From Rhodococcus pseudokoreensis (GTDB taxonomy: Bacteria > Actinomycetota > Actinomycetes > Mycobacteriales > Mycobacteriaceae): a stretch of 64,000 bases of DNA. The DNA is taken from positions 4,712,001 through 4,776,000 of the forward strand of contig NZ_CP070619.1 of the NCBI RefSeq assembly GCF_017068395.1, read 5' to 3'. The translations under genes were made by a program, and so were the position numbers. The notes under the pieces are model-generated. The model was not told the origin of the DNA and ran no database searches. It saw only the letters and a list, made by a program, of their open reading frames with translations. Position 1 is the first letter of the stretch. Every line of letters starts with the position of its first letter. Positions 1 to 8,292 of this stretch are shown here, piece after piece.

Positions 1-1
1 C

Positions 2-700
2 GACATCGGCGCGTTCTCCCGCCACACCCTGATGCGGGAGAACTCGCTGGTGAAGGTGCCCGACGAGGTGGGGCTGCACGTCGGGTGCCTCCTCTCGTGC
101 TGCATCATCACCGGCGTCGGTGCCGTCTTCCGCGGCGCACAGGTTCGCCCCGGCGCCACCGTGGCGGTGATCGGCTGCGGCGGTGTCGGGTCGGCCATCA
201 TCCAGGGCGCGCGGCTCGCCGGTGCCTCGGCGATCGTCGCCGTGGATCTCGACGACGCCCGGCTCGCGGCCGCGCGCACGTACGGTGCCACGCACGTCGT
301 GAACGGCGCTGCCGACGTCCCCACCGAGATCCAGAGAATGCTCGGAGACGGGGTGGACTACTCGTTCGAGGCCGTCGGCTCCGCGCGTACCGCGGCCACC
401 GCGCTGTCGGTCCTGCGTGCCAGGGGTACCGCCTGCCTGGTGGGCATCGCACCGGACGGCACCGACCTCACCGTTCCCGCGTCGGACTTCTTCTTCGGCG
501 AGAAGCGCCTCATCGGCTCGTACATGGGCTCGGGCCAGGCACACGAGGACATCACCCAGTTCGCGCGTCTGTACCTGCAGGGCAGCCTGCTGCTCGACGA
601 GATGGTCAGCGACGTGATCCCGTTCCGCGAGATCGACAAGGGCTTCGAGGCGATGAAGTCGGGCGAGGTGACCCGCATCGTCGCCGACCTCACCGTGTGA
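2..700 (+). CDS. Zinc-type alcohol dehydrogenase, C-terminal part (partial at left edge)
   Basis: The frame is open from base 2, so the gene starts outside the window and only about 232 C-terminal residues are visible; full-length medium-chain dehydrogenases have about 370. The visible part has the Rossmann dinucleotide-binding loop (VIGCGGVG) and the usual MDR ending with a conserved GEVTR segment. The family oxidises primary or secondary alcohols with NAD(P). The catalytic zinc ligands would lie upstream and cannot be checked. An aldehyde dehydrogenase follows after 44 bases, which suggests an alcohol-to-aldehyde-to-acid sequence. The ATG at 32 lies inside the protein and is not the start. 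Confidence 0.85.
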   Translation, partial: DIGAFSRHTLMRENSLVKVPDEVGLHVGCLLSCCIITGVGAVFRGAQVRPGATVAVIGCGGVGSAIIQGARLAGASAIVAVDLDDARLAAARTYGATHVVNGAADVPTEIQRMLGDGVDYSFEAVGSARTAATALSVLRARGTACLVGIAPDGTDLTVPASDFFFGEKRLIGSYMGSGQAHEDITQFARLYLQGSLLLDEMVSDVIPFREIDKGFEAMKSGEVTRIVADLTV

Positions 701-744
701 TCACACCGATCCCATCCACACCGACGCACCGAAGGAAGACGCGG

Positions 745-2202
745 ATGTCGAACCCTGAACTGCCCCAGCCGATCAACTACATCGCCGACGAGTGGTCCGA
801 GTGCCGGACGATCCCGGACGCGTGGAATCTCGACCCCAACACGGGCCAACCGGTCCACCGCGCCGTCACCACCGGCCCGGACGACGTGGAGCGCGCACTG
901 CGGCACGCCGAGCGGTCGTACGGCTTCGAACGCTGGGACGACGCGGCGAGCGAGGAACGCGCGGCGGTCATCGAGCGTGCGGCCGACATCGTCGAGGCCC
1001 GGATCGAGGACATCGCCCGGACCGATGCCCTCACCAGCGGCGTCCCGATCGCGAAGGCCCGGATGGTCGCGCAGTTCCTTCCGCACCGGATCCGCTCGTC
1101 GGCCGCGGATCTGCGCGCCGTCCCGCGTCGCACGGCGCTGGAGGCCGGTGGCCGCGACGTGCGGCTGTACAAGGTCCCGTGGGGCCCCGCCGCGATCCTC
1201 ACCCCGTGGAACGGCCCGAGTTTCATCCCCGCCGCGAAGATGGTGAGTGCGCTCGCCGCCGGTTGCCCCGTCATCCTCAAACCGTCCGAGCATGCGCCGA
1301 GCAGCGCCCAGATCATCGTCGAATGCTTCGTCAAGGCCGGGCTTCCCGACGGTGCGCTGCAGCTCGTCCACGGCGCGGGCGACGTGGGCGCGGCGATCAC
1401 CGGCGATCACCGCGTGAAGATCGTCTCGTTCACGGGCGGCCCGAACGCCGGCCGCGCGATCGCCCGCGCGGCCGCGGAGGACTTCAAGGTGCTCCAGCTC
1501 GAGCTCGGCGGCAACAACCCGGCCCTCGTGCTGGACGACGCCGACATCGACGTGGCAGCCGACGGAATCCTCGACGGGATGACCAAGCTCAACGGTCAGT
1601 GGTGTGAAGGCCCCGGAAAGGTGCTGGCGCACAGGAGTCTCGTCGCGCCGCTCCTGGAGGCGCTGCTCGATCGCATCTCCCGCATCGACATCGGGCACTC
1701 ACTCGACGAGAAGACGCAGCTGGGCCCGATCTCGAACGCCTCGCATTTCGCCACGCTGCAGAGCCGGATCGAAGGGCTGCGGGGCCACGGCGGGACGATC
1801 CATCAGCCGGCAGCGCTTCCCGCACTCGACGGGTTCTTCCTTTCCCCCACCGTCGCTTCGGGAGTCGACGCGTCGGTCGCGACCGCCGAACTGTTCGGGC
1901 CGCTCGTCAGCCTGCACGCCGTGGAGTCCGACGAGGACGCCGTGCGCGTCGCCAACGCGAACCCGTCGGGTCTCGACGCGTACGTGTTCGGTGGCGACCT
2001 GGACCGCGCCATCGAGGTCGGATCCCGGGTGCGGTCGGGTGAGGTGCGGGTGAACGGTGCCAAGGTCGCCGATCTCGCCGACGGTTCGGCACAAAGCTTC
2101 TGGGGTGCCTCCGGAATCGGCGGTCACGCCCCCGGTGAGTCCGTCCGGGTGTTCTGCGGAGATCGCGTGGTCGGCGTCGATTCTCCCGACCTTCCCCTGT
2201 AG
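745..2202 (+). CDS. NAD(P)-dependent aldehyde dehydrogenase
   Basis: A 485-residue aldehyde dehydrogenase of typical family length. The general base Glu253 lies in a LELGGNN motif and the nucleophile Cys287 in GQWCEGPGK; the usual residue after that segment is changed slightly but both catalytic residues are present. The family oxidises aldehydes to carboxylic acids. ATG 745 is chosen because it follows a GAAGGAAGA ribosome-binding stretch and begins the recognisable N-terminal fold. It lies 44 bases after the alcohol dehydrogenase, so the two are probably co-transcribed. The substrate is not evident from the sequence. Confidence 0.9.
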   Translation: MSNPELPQPINYIADEWSECRTIPDAWNLDPNTGQPVHRAVTTGPDDVERALRHAERSYGFERWDDAASEERAAVIERAADIVEARIEDIARTDALTSGVPIAKARMVAQFLPHRIRSSAADLRAVPRRTALEAGGRDVRLYKVPWGPAAILTPWNGPSFIPAAKMVSALAAGCPVILKPSEHAPSSAQIIVECFVKAGLPDGALQLVHGAGDVGAAITGDHRVKIVSFTGGPNAGRAIARAAAEDFKVLQLELGGNNPALVLDDADIDVAADGILDGMTKLNGQWCEGPGKVLAHRSLVAPLLEALLDRISRIDIGHSLDEKTQLGPISNASHFATLQSRIEGLRGHGGTIHQPAALPALDGFFLSPTVASGVDASVATAELFGPLVSLHAVESDEDAVRVANANPSGLDAYVFGGDLDRAIEVGSRVRSGEVRVNGAKVADLADGSAQSFWGASGIGGHAPGESVRVFCGDRVVGVDSPDLPL

Positions 2203-2255
2203 CGATCGCGACTACTTTCGCGTCACCCCTTGACTGTGACCGGCACCACTGGTCT

Positions 2256-2297
2256 ACTCAACTAAGTCACTTGACCCAGTCGTTTGACTAACTCAAC
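2256..2297 (+). promoter_or_regulatory. Repeat-rich operator candidate upstream of the monooxygenase operon
   Basis: The 107-base gap before the monooxygenase carries nested repeats: ACTCAAC at 2256-2262 and 2291-2297, and the direct repeat AGTCACTTGAC (2265-2275) / AGTCGTTTGAC (2278-2288), offset by 13 bases. AGTCA at 2265 and TGACT at 2285 also form an inverted pair. Tandem half-sites this close to a start codon suggest a repressor or activator site for the operon beginning at 2310. No cognate regulator lies next to it in the window. Confidence 0.4.
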
Positions 2298-2309
2298 GAA
2301 AGCGGCAGC

Positions 2310-3974
2310 ATGAACTCCACCTCCACCTCAGCCAGCGGGATCGTCGATGTCATCGGCGTCGGTGCCGGCTTCACCGGCCTCTACCTCTCGCACCGGCTCA
2401 CGAACGCCGGGTGGACCTTCGCGGGCTTCGAGGCCGGCCCCAGCGTCGGCGGCACCTGGTTCTGGAACACCTATCCCGGCGCCCGCTGCGACGTCGAGAG
2501 CATCTACTACTCCTACTCGTTCGACGAGGCGCTCCAGCAGGAATGGACGTGGAGCCAGCGGTTCGCGCCGCAGGCCGAAATCCTCAGCTACATCGAACAT
2601 GTCGCCGACCGCTTCGACCTGCGCAAGCACTTCACCTTCGATACCCGCGTGGTCGGCGCGACGTGGAACGCGGCCGACCGGCTGTGGGAGGTGCGGCTGG
2701 ACAACGGCGAGACGCGCCGCAGCCGCTACCTGATCTCGGGTGCGGGCGGCCTGTCCACCCCCAAGGACTTCGACGTGCCGGGCCTCGGGAACTTCGCCGG
2801 ACTGCAGGTGTCCACCAGCCGGTGGAACATCTCGCTCGACGACCTCGCAGGCAAGCGCGTCGCCGTGATCGGCACCGGATCGTCGGGCGTGCAGGCCATC
2901 CCACTGATCGCGGAGGTCGCGGAGCACGTCACGGTGTTCCAGCGCACCCCGAACTACGTGATGCCTGCCCGCAACACCGAACTCTCCCCGGAGCAGGTCG
3001 AATCCATCAAGGTCGACTACCAGGCGATCCGCGAGGAATGCCGGCACTCGCTCGGCGGCATCCCCGAGCGCCCCGTGGCCGACAAGGCCTTCGACGTATC
3101 GGCCGAGGAGCGTCAGCGGCGCTACGAGGCGGCCTACGAGCTCAGTGGTTTCAACGGCGTCGGCGCCGAATTCACGGACCTGATCACCGACGTCGAGGCG
3201 AACCGGACCGCCTCGGAATTCATCCACGACAAGATTCGCGAGATCGTCGAGGATCCGGCCACCGCCGAACTGCTGGTGCCCAAATACCACCCGCTGGGCG
3301 CCAAACGCAGCTGCTTCGGAACGGACTACTACGAGACCTACAACCGGCCCAACGTGTCGCTGGTGTCGCTGCGCGACGAGCCGATCGAGACGATGACCGC
3401 GAACGCGATCGTCACCTCGAAGGGCACGTACGAGGCGGATGCCGTCGTACTCGCCATCGGCTTCGACGCCTTCACCGGCCCGCTGTACGGGCTGGGTCTC
3501 ACCGGCGCGTCCGGCGCGAAGCTGCAGGAGGCCTGGCACGACGGTGTCCGCACCTACCTCGGGATCATGACCGCAGACTTCCCCAACTTCTTCATGGTGG
3601 CGGGCCCACAGAGCCCCGCACTCGCCAGCAACGTGGTGATGTCCATCGAGCAGAGTGTGGACTGGATCGCCGACCTCATCGAGCACGCCCTCGACGCCGG
3701 CGCGACGCTGGTGGAGGCCACCGTCGAGGGCCAGAACGACTGGGTCGACATCACCGAGGAGACCGTCGCCGCCACCCTGTACGCCACCACCGACTCCTGG
3801 TACCGCGGCTCCAACATCGAGGGCAAGCCCAATACCTTCATGGGCTACCTGGGCGGTGTCGGCAAGTACCGCCGGATGTGCACCGAGATCGCCAAGCGCG
3901 GCTACCCCGGCGTCGAGATCGACGGCGAAACGAAGTCCCGCCGGCTCGGCCCCATCCACCGGGAGATCTCGTGA
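2310..3974 (+). CDS. Flavin-containing (Baeyer-Villiger-like) monooxygenase
   Basis: A 554-residue class B flavoprotein monooxygenase. The N-terminal FAD loop GAGFTG is near residues 16-21 and the second, NADPH-type loop GTGSSG is near 188. Between them is the fingerprint region FAGLQVSTSRW (from Phe162). In classical Baeyer-Villiger enzymes the pattern is FxGxxxHTxxW; here the His position is Ser168, while Thr and Trp remain. The family inserts oxygen into ketones or oxidises heteroatoms. The missing His makes strict ketone chemistry uncertain, and N-oxidation is a fair alternative beside three amine-type enzymes. The next gene overlaps by four bases (GTGA), so the two are translationally coupled. 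Confidence 0.85.
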   Translation: MNSTSTSASGIVDVIGVGAGFTGLYLSHRLTNAGWTFAGFEAGPSVGGTWFWNTYPGARCDVESIYYSYSFDEALQQEWTWSQRFAPQAEILSYIEHVADRFDLRKHFTFDTRVVGATWNAADRLWEVRLDNGETRRSRYLISGAGGLSTPKDFDVPGLGNFAGLQVSTSRWNISLDDLAGKRVAVIGTGSSGVQAIPLIAEVAEHVTVFQRTPNYVMPARNTELSPEQVESIKVDYQAIREECRHSLGGIPERPVADKAFDVSAEERQRRYEAAYELSGFNGVGAEFTDLITDVEANRTASEFIHDKIREIVEDPATAELLVPKYHPLGAKRSCFGTDYYETYNRPNVSLVSLRDEPIETMTANAIVTSKGTYEADAVVLAIGFDAFTGPLYGLGLTGASGAKLQEAWHDGVRTYLGIMTADFPNFFMVAGPQSPALASNVVMSIEQSVDWIADLIEHALDAGATLVEATVEGQNDWVDITEETVAATLYATTDSWYRGSNIEGKPNTFMGYLGGVGKYRRMCTEIAKRGYPGVEIDGETKSRRLGPIHREIS

Positions 3975-4345
3975 GTACTGCAGTCCACCGGCGCTACGTC
4001 GCCTTCTCCGACGCGCACTACGCGGGCAATCTGGTCGACGGCGCCTACGCCCTGAAGCTCTTCGGAGACGTCGGCACGAACCTATCGATCGAGTTGGACG
4101 GTCACGAGGGCCTGTTCGCCGGCTACTCGTCCGTCGAGTTCCTCGCCGCAGTCCGAGGCGGCGATGTCGTCGAGGCCGAGGCCAAGCTCGTAAAGAAAGG
4201 CAACCGCAGCCGCACCGTCGATTTCGAGCTCCGTGTGATCTGCCGAGCCTCCGGCGACATGGGCCGATCGCAGGTCCTGGAGCATCCGCTGGTCGCGGTG
4301 CGCGCTCGCGGCACCGCGGTCATCCCTGCAGACGCGACGGAGTAG
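3971..4345 (+). CDS. Hot-dog protein like 3-aminobutyryl-CoA ammonia lyase
   Basis: A 124-residue single hot-dog domain with the segments DAHYAGNLVDGAYALKLFGDV and EGLFAGYSSVEFLA. I recognise these as close to Kal, the 3-aminobutyryl-CoA ammonia lyase of anaerobic lysine fermentation, which eliminates ammonia from a beta-aminoacyl-CoA to give an enoyl-CoA. GTG 3971 overlaps the preceding stop (GTGA). No CoA ligase or CoA-transferase is present in this operon within the window, so a CoA-linked substrate must come from elsewhere or the protein acts on something else. A generic thioesterase/dehydratase is the main alternative. The aerobic oxidative context is unusual for this family. Confidence 0.65.
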   Translation: MSTAVHRRYVAFSDAHYAGNLVDGAYALKLFGDVGTNLSIELDGHEGLFAGYSSVEFLAAVRGGDVVEAEAKLVKKGNRSRTVDFELRVICRASGDMGRSQVLEHPLVAVRARGTAVIPADATE

Positions 4346-4350
4346 TGACG

Positions 4351-5649
4351 ATGAAGCTGATTCACGAGACCGGCTGGGCCGCACCGCCCACCACCGTCGA
4401 ACCGCCCCTGACCGGTGACATCGACTGCGACGTGGTCGTGATCGGCGGCGGCGGGGGCGGCATGTCGGCCGCACTCCGCCTCGCCGACAAGGGTGTCGAC
4501 GTGGTACTCCTCGAGGCGAAGACCCTCGGCTGGGGCGCCAGCTCCCGCAACGCCGGATACATCACGAATTCGATCGCCGCCGATCCGGAGCTGCTCGGAC
4601 TGTTGCTCAAACCCGAGCGGTTACGCAACCTGTACCGGTACGCCGAGAACGCGGTGCACTTCGCCGAGGGCGCCATCAGCCGTCGCGGAATCGACTGCGG
4701 CTATCAGTCGGAGGGCATCGTGATGGCCGCCGTGTCCAAGGGCCAGCTGCGGCACGCGCGCCGCAACGCGAAGGTCCTGGCCGACGCCGGATCGTCGGCC
4801 GAATTCATCGAGGGCCCCGAGGCGGGCCTTCCGCACGGCTTCCTCGGCGGAATGCGCGAGGGCGTCGGCGGCACCCTCAACCCGGGTGAATTCGTCCTCG
4901 GCCTGCGGGCCGCGACGATCGCGTCCGGCGTGCGCGTCTACGAGCACACCCCCGCCCACGACGTCACGGACACCGGCGGCGGGGTCACCGTCGAAACCCC
5001 GGAGGGACGTGTCCGCGCCCGCAAGGCGCTGCTGACCACCAACGCCTACAGCGCGGGCCTGCCGATCGCGCCGAAGAACCTCGCCACCCCGGTGTGGACC
5101 TCGCTGGTCGAGACCGAACCCGTCGCACCCGAACGGCTCGACGAGATCGGCTGGACCAGCCGCGCGCCGATGGTCACGTTGCACATGATCCTCGAGAGCT
5201 ACCGCGTCACCCCGCGCGGCACCATCGTGTTCGGGACCCGCCGCGTTCAGACCGGCCGCAACCCACTGCCCGACCGCACCCCCGCCCGCAACGTCGCCGA
5301 CGACCTCGTCCGCGGATTCCACGACCGCTTCCCCGGCCTGCGCGACATCGAGCCGCAGAAGGCGTGGGGCGGCTGGATCGGCATGAGTTCCACGTGGCTC
5401 CCTGTCGCCGGCGAGGCCTCCGACAACGTGCTCTACTCGCTCGCCTGCAACGGCCACGGCTTCGCCCAGGCACAGTACGTGGGCCACCTGCTCGCGGACC
5501 GCATCTGCGACGCGCCGCTGCACGACGACCTTGCGGCGATCTGGCGCGGCCGCAAGCGCTTCCGGCGCAGCCTCGTCAGCGGCCCCGTGCTGCATGCAGG
5601 CTGGATCGCCGACCGCGCCTCCGACCGCCTGGCCGCCCTCACGAAATAG
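4351..5649 (+). CDS. DadA/PuuB-type FAD-dependent amine oxidoreductase
   Basis: A 432-residue D-amino-acid-oxidase-fold protein. The FAD loop is a glycine-rich VVIGGGGGGMSAA near residues 29-41, and the ASSRNAGYI segment that packs on the flavin follows. The C-terminal WGGWIGMSSTWLPVAG and NGHGFAQAQ motifs are typical of gamma-glutamylputrescine-oxidase-like enzymes. The family oxidises the C-N bond of amino acids, secondary amines or gamma-glutamylated amines. The ATG at 4351 lies 5 bases after the previous stop; a GTG at 4345, overlapping that stop, is an alternative. Its place between an ammonia-lyase-like gene and an amine oxidase supports an amine substrate, but the exact one is unknown. 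Confidence 0.8.
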   Translation: MKLIHETGWAAPPTTVEPPLTGDIDCDVVVIGGGGGGMSAALRLADKGVDVVLLEAKTLGWGASSRNAGYITNSIAADPELLGLLLKPERLRNLYRYAENAVHFAEGAISRRGIDCGYQSEGIVMAAVSKGQLRHARRNAKVLADAGSSAEFIEGPEAGLPHGFLGGMREGVGGTLNPGEFVLGLRAATIASGVRVYEHTPAHDVTDTGGGVTVETPEGRVRARKALLTTNAYSAGLPIAPKNLATPVWTSLVETEPVAPERLDEIGWTSRAPMVTLHMILESYRVTPRGTIVFGTRRVQTGRNPLPDRTPARNVADDLVRGFHDRFPGLRDIEPQKAWGGWIGMSSTWLPVAGEASDNVLYSLACNGHGFAQAQYVGHLLADRICDAPLHDDLAAIWRGRKRFRRSLVSGPVLHAGWIADRASDRLAALTK

Positions 5650-5697
5650 CCATCGCCGCCCGTCCGGTCGGCTGATGTCACATCCAAGGAGAAAAAC

Positions 5698-6393
5698 ATG
5701 TCCATCCGAGAACTGCTCTTCGCGGTCGCGGACATCTGGATGATCGCCGTCGGATTCACCTACGGGATCAAGTTCATCCGGAACTACAAGAACTACCTGC
5801 TCGGCATCGAGTGGATGATCGTCGCGACGTCGGGTTCGAACTTCCTGATCTACGGTCTCATCAAGGCCGGTCACGACAGCCCGATGTACACGTTCGCCTA
5901 CTTCCTGGATGCCTTCTCCCGGTCCGTCGGGATCACGCTGATCCTGGTCCTCGGACTGATGAAGGTCACTCACCGGTACAAGCCGTCCGTGGCGGTGGAC
6001 ATCGGCGCGTTCGCCCTCGCGGCCGTGGTGGGATTCCTCCTCAGCCAGTTCGCCGAGCAGATCGGCGTTCCCGGCAAGATCTTCTACATCGTGGTCAACG
6101 TGCTCACCACGATTTTCCTGATCTACTTCGTCACACGCCTGTGGGGTATCGGCGAGCGCGGACACGCTGTGTGGGCCGCCGTCGCCACCGCCTGCGGATT
6201 CGTCATCGCGTCGACGTACGACTTCGTCCACATCCCGGGCGACGACGCGGAGCACACGATCTTCTACATCTTCGCGCTGTCCACGTGGGGCCTGCAGATG
6301 TTCGCGTACTTCCGCGCCTACCGGGCGTTCGACGCTCACAACAAGCGCGTCGACGCCCAGGCGGTCAGCGGCGGCGCTTCGGTCACGGCCTGA
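5698..6393 (+). CDS. Seven-helix integral membrane protein of unknown family
   Basis: A 231-residue protein that is nearly all membrane. Seven hydrophobic segments lie near residues 5-26, 34-55, 62-90, 96-118, 127-149, 155-177 and 186-210, with a short hydrophilic C-terminus. I do not recognise the family. It has no signal peptide beyond the first helix and no ABC or MFS signature. A strong ribosome-binding site (AAGGAG) precedes the ATG, so it is probably well expressed. Its position between two flavin amine oxidoreductases suggests a transporter or sensor for the substrate of this operon; that is inference only. Confidence 0.75.
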   Translation: MSIRELLFAVADIWMIAVGFTYGIKFIRNYKNYLLGIEWMIVATSGSNFLIYGLIKAGHDSPMYTFAYFLDAFSRSVGITLILVLGLMKVTHRYKPSVAVDIGAFALAAVVGFLLSQFAEQIGVPGKIFYIVVNVLTTIFLIYFVTRLWGIGERGHAVWAAVATACGFVIASTYDFVHIPGDDAEHTIFYIFALSTWGLQMFAYFRAYRAFDAHNKRVDAQAVSGGASVTA

Positions 6394-6452
6394 GCCGCGC
6401 CGTGACCCACCGCAGCACCGAAGCCCATCGTTCTCGAGAGTCAGGAACCGAA

Positions 6453-7808
6453 ATGACAACGCACGTCCAGGAAGAGACGACCGAGGTGGTCGTCGTCGGC
6501 GCCGGAATGGCGGGTTTGACGGCGGCGACCACGCTGTCGCCCGAGACCGACGTAGTCGTGCTCGAATCCGCCGATCGTGTCGGCGGACGAGTCGAGACCG
6601 TCCGGCGGGGCGACTACTGGGTCAACGTCGGCACTCAGTTCACCGAGGGCACAGGCACACTCATCGATGCTCTCGACCGGCACGGCATCGAGATGGGCTC
6701 GCTCGCAGGCAAAAGCGTCGCGCTGTACCTGAACGGCGGGGTGGTCGACACCTCGAATCCCGTCGCGCTCATGTTCCGCACGCGGATGACCATGATGGAC
6801 CGCATCGGCATGGCCATCGTCGGTGCGCGCATCCTCGCGGTCATGCCGTTCCTGGAGTCGCAGAGCCTTCTCGCGCAACGGGTTCGCGCCAAGCTCGACA
6901 CCAAGCTGGCGTCGTACCTGCTGAAGGGTGTCCGGTCGGAACTGGCGGCCGCCGTCGTCCGGTCGTGGTCCGCGCAGTGGATGGGATGCGAGGTGGAGGA
7001 GACGGCCGCCACCCAGTTCGTCACCTCGGTCGGCCTCGCGTTGGCCGACCCGGAGAAGATCCCGAACTTCTCGCTGCCGGTGGGTGGCAACCAGACGTTG
7101 ACCGACGTGCTGGCGGAGGATCTCGGTGACCGGATCCGGCTGAACTCGGCGGTGCAATCGGTGCGGCAGGACGGCGACGGCGTCGTCGTCGACTATCTCG
7201 ACGGTGACCGGCCGGTGCGGCTGCGGGCGAAGCGCGCGATCGTGACCGTACCCGCCGATATAGCCGAGCGGATCATCCCGGACCTCCCACAGCAGCACCG
7301 GAACGCTTTCAACGACATCACCTACGGCCGGTACGTGATCGTCGGATTCTTCACCGACGAAGCCGGGCCGCAGCGCTGGGACGACTTCTTCGGTGTCTCG
7401 ACGCCGCAGCTGTCGTTCCAGGCGATGTTCAACCACGCCGCGGCGATGCGGAACGGCGACGATCGTAAACCGGGCGGAGCACTGGCCTGTTTCGCCGGCG
7501 GCGCTCAGGCCGACGCGTTGTTCGACCTGTCCGATGAGGAGATCGTGTCGCGATTCGAGAAGGACCTGCTTGCAGTGTTTCCCGAGCTCGACGGGAAGCT
7601 GGGCGAGGGCATCGTGCGGAAGCACCGTCGGGTCGTGCCCTTCTGGGCGCCCGGGCGGAGGAACTCGCTTCCGACGTTGCGTGATCCGCTCGGAACCATC
7701 CACCTCGCCGGCGACTACCAGCTCGACATGCCGTCGCTCGCCGACGCAGCCACATCGGGCGAGCGCGCGGCGAAGGCCGTACTGGCGAGCCTGAGCCGGC
7801 AGCGGTAG
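6453..7808 (+). CDS. Flavin monoamine oxidase family protein
   Basis: A 451-residue MAO-fold flavoprotein. It begins with the FAD loop VVVGAGMAGLTAA, followed by the ESADRVGGRVET ribose/diphosphate motif and an NVGTQFTEGTG active-site entry segment; it ends with the usual HLAGDY...GERAAKAVL motif that holds the isoalloxazine. The family oxidises primary or secondary amines to imines, or carotenoid- and protoporphyrin-like compounds. ATG 6453 is 59 bases after the membrane-protein gene. It shares only family-level features with the second amine oxidase at 16282-17613, so the two probably have different substrates. Confidence 0.85.
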   Translation: MTTHVQEETTEVVVVGAGMAGLTAATTLSPETDVVVLESADRVGGRVETVRRGDYWVNVGTQFTEGTGTLIDALDRHGIEMGSLAGKSVALYLNGGVVDTSNPVALMFRTRMTMMDRIGMAIVGARILAVMPFLESQSLLAQRVRAKLDTKLASYLLKGVRSELAAAVVRSWSAQWMGCEVEETAATQFVTSVGLALADPEKIPNFSLPVGGNQTLTDVLAEDLGDRIRLNSAVQSVRQDGDGVVVDYLDGDRPVRLRAKRAIVTVPADIAERIIPDLPQQHRNAFNDITYGRYVIVGFFTDEAGPQRWDDFFGVSTPQLSFQAMFNHAAAMRNGDDRKPGGALACFAGGAQADALFDLSDEEIVSRFEKDLLAVFPELDGKLGEGIVRKHRRVVPFWAPGRRNSLPTLRDPLGTIHLAGDYQLDMPSLADAATSGERAAKAVLASLSRQR

Positions 7809-8292
7809 ACACGCGCGGCATCGCCGGGGAGAGGTCGGTTCCGCGTCGGACCCGCAACCGGGCCCGGGCGCGCACATGGCGGTGGGTCCCGCCCGACGAT
7901 CCGGCTCCGCGCCACGATTCCCAACTCACCGCTCGACGACTGGTGACGACCTGCTGCGAGTTCACACGAGCAGGCCTGTTCGGCAAGGTGACGGGCTCTC
8001 GCGCGGCCACGCTCGCCTCCACATCGGGGCCGACGATAGCGACGGCCCTGTGAAGTGCGGACAGAGTGGTCGGCGATGAAGTGGTCCATTGCGGGGCCCG
8101 GCGGTAGCCGGACGTACGAACGAACGGCGTAGAGCACGAGTCCCCAGTCCCGGCCCGATGCGGTGATTCGGGTATTCCCCCCCCGGACAGAGTCTGGCGC
8201 AGACGGAGTCGGTGCGGAGTGGGTCGAGGTTCACCTGCCAGGTGGTGGTGTTGAAGAGGATGACTCGGCGGTACTCATCGTCCGATTCCGAC
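7809..8292. other. Intergenic stretch without a supportable gene
   Basis: These 484 bases lie between the amine oxidase and a minus-strand small gene. Open frames exist on both strands but none has a recognisable domain, a good ribosome-binding site or consistent codon bias. A run of eight C bases sits at 8177-8184. A minus-strand stretch near 8190-8290 reads somewhat protein-like but is broken by frameshifts, so it may be a gene remnant. I see no repeat or RNA gene here. Confidence 0.5.

Noticed and set aside
358..1698. Long minus-strand open frame opposite the alcohol and aldehyde dehydrogenases
   Set aside because: It is the antisense shadow of two clear plus-strand genes, has no recognisable domain and lacks a ribosome-binding site. 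High GC makes such frames common.
2328..3959. A 543-codon minus-strand frame opposite the monooxygenase
   Set aside because: It exactly shadows the monooxygenase, and its composition is that of an antisense GC-rich frame.
4621..6459. A 612-codon minus-strand frame across three plus-strand genes
   Set aside because: It spans genes with clear domains and conserved starts on the other strand; no family similarity is visible.
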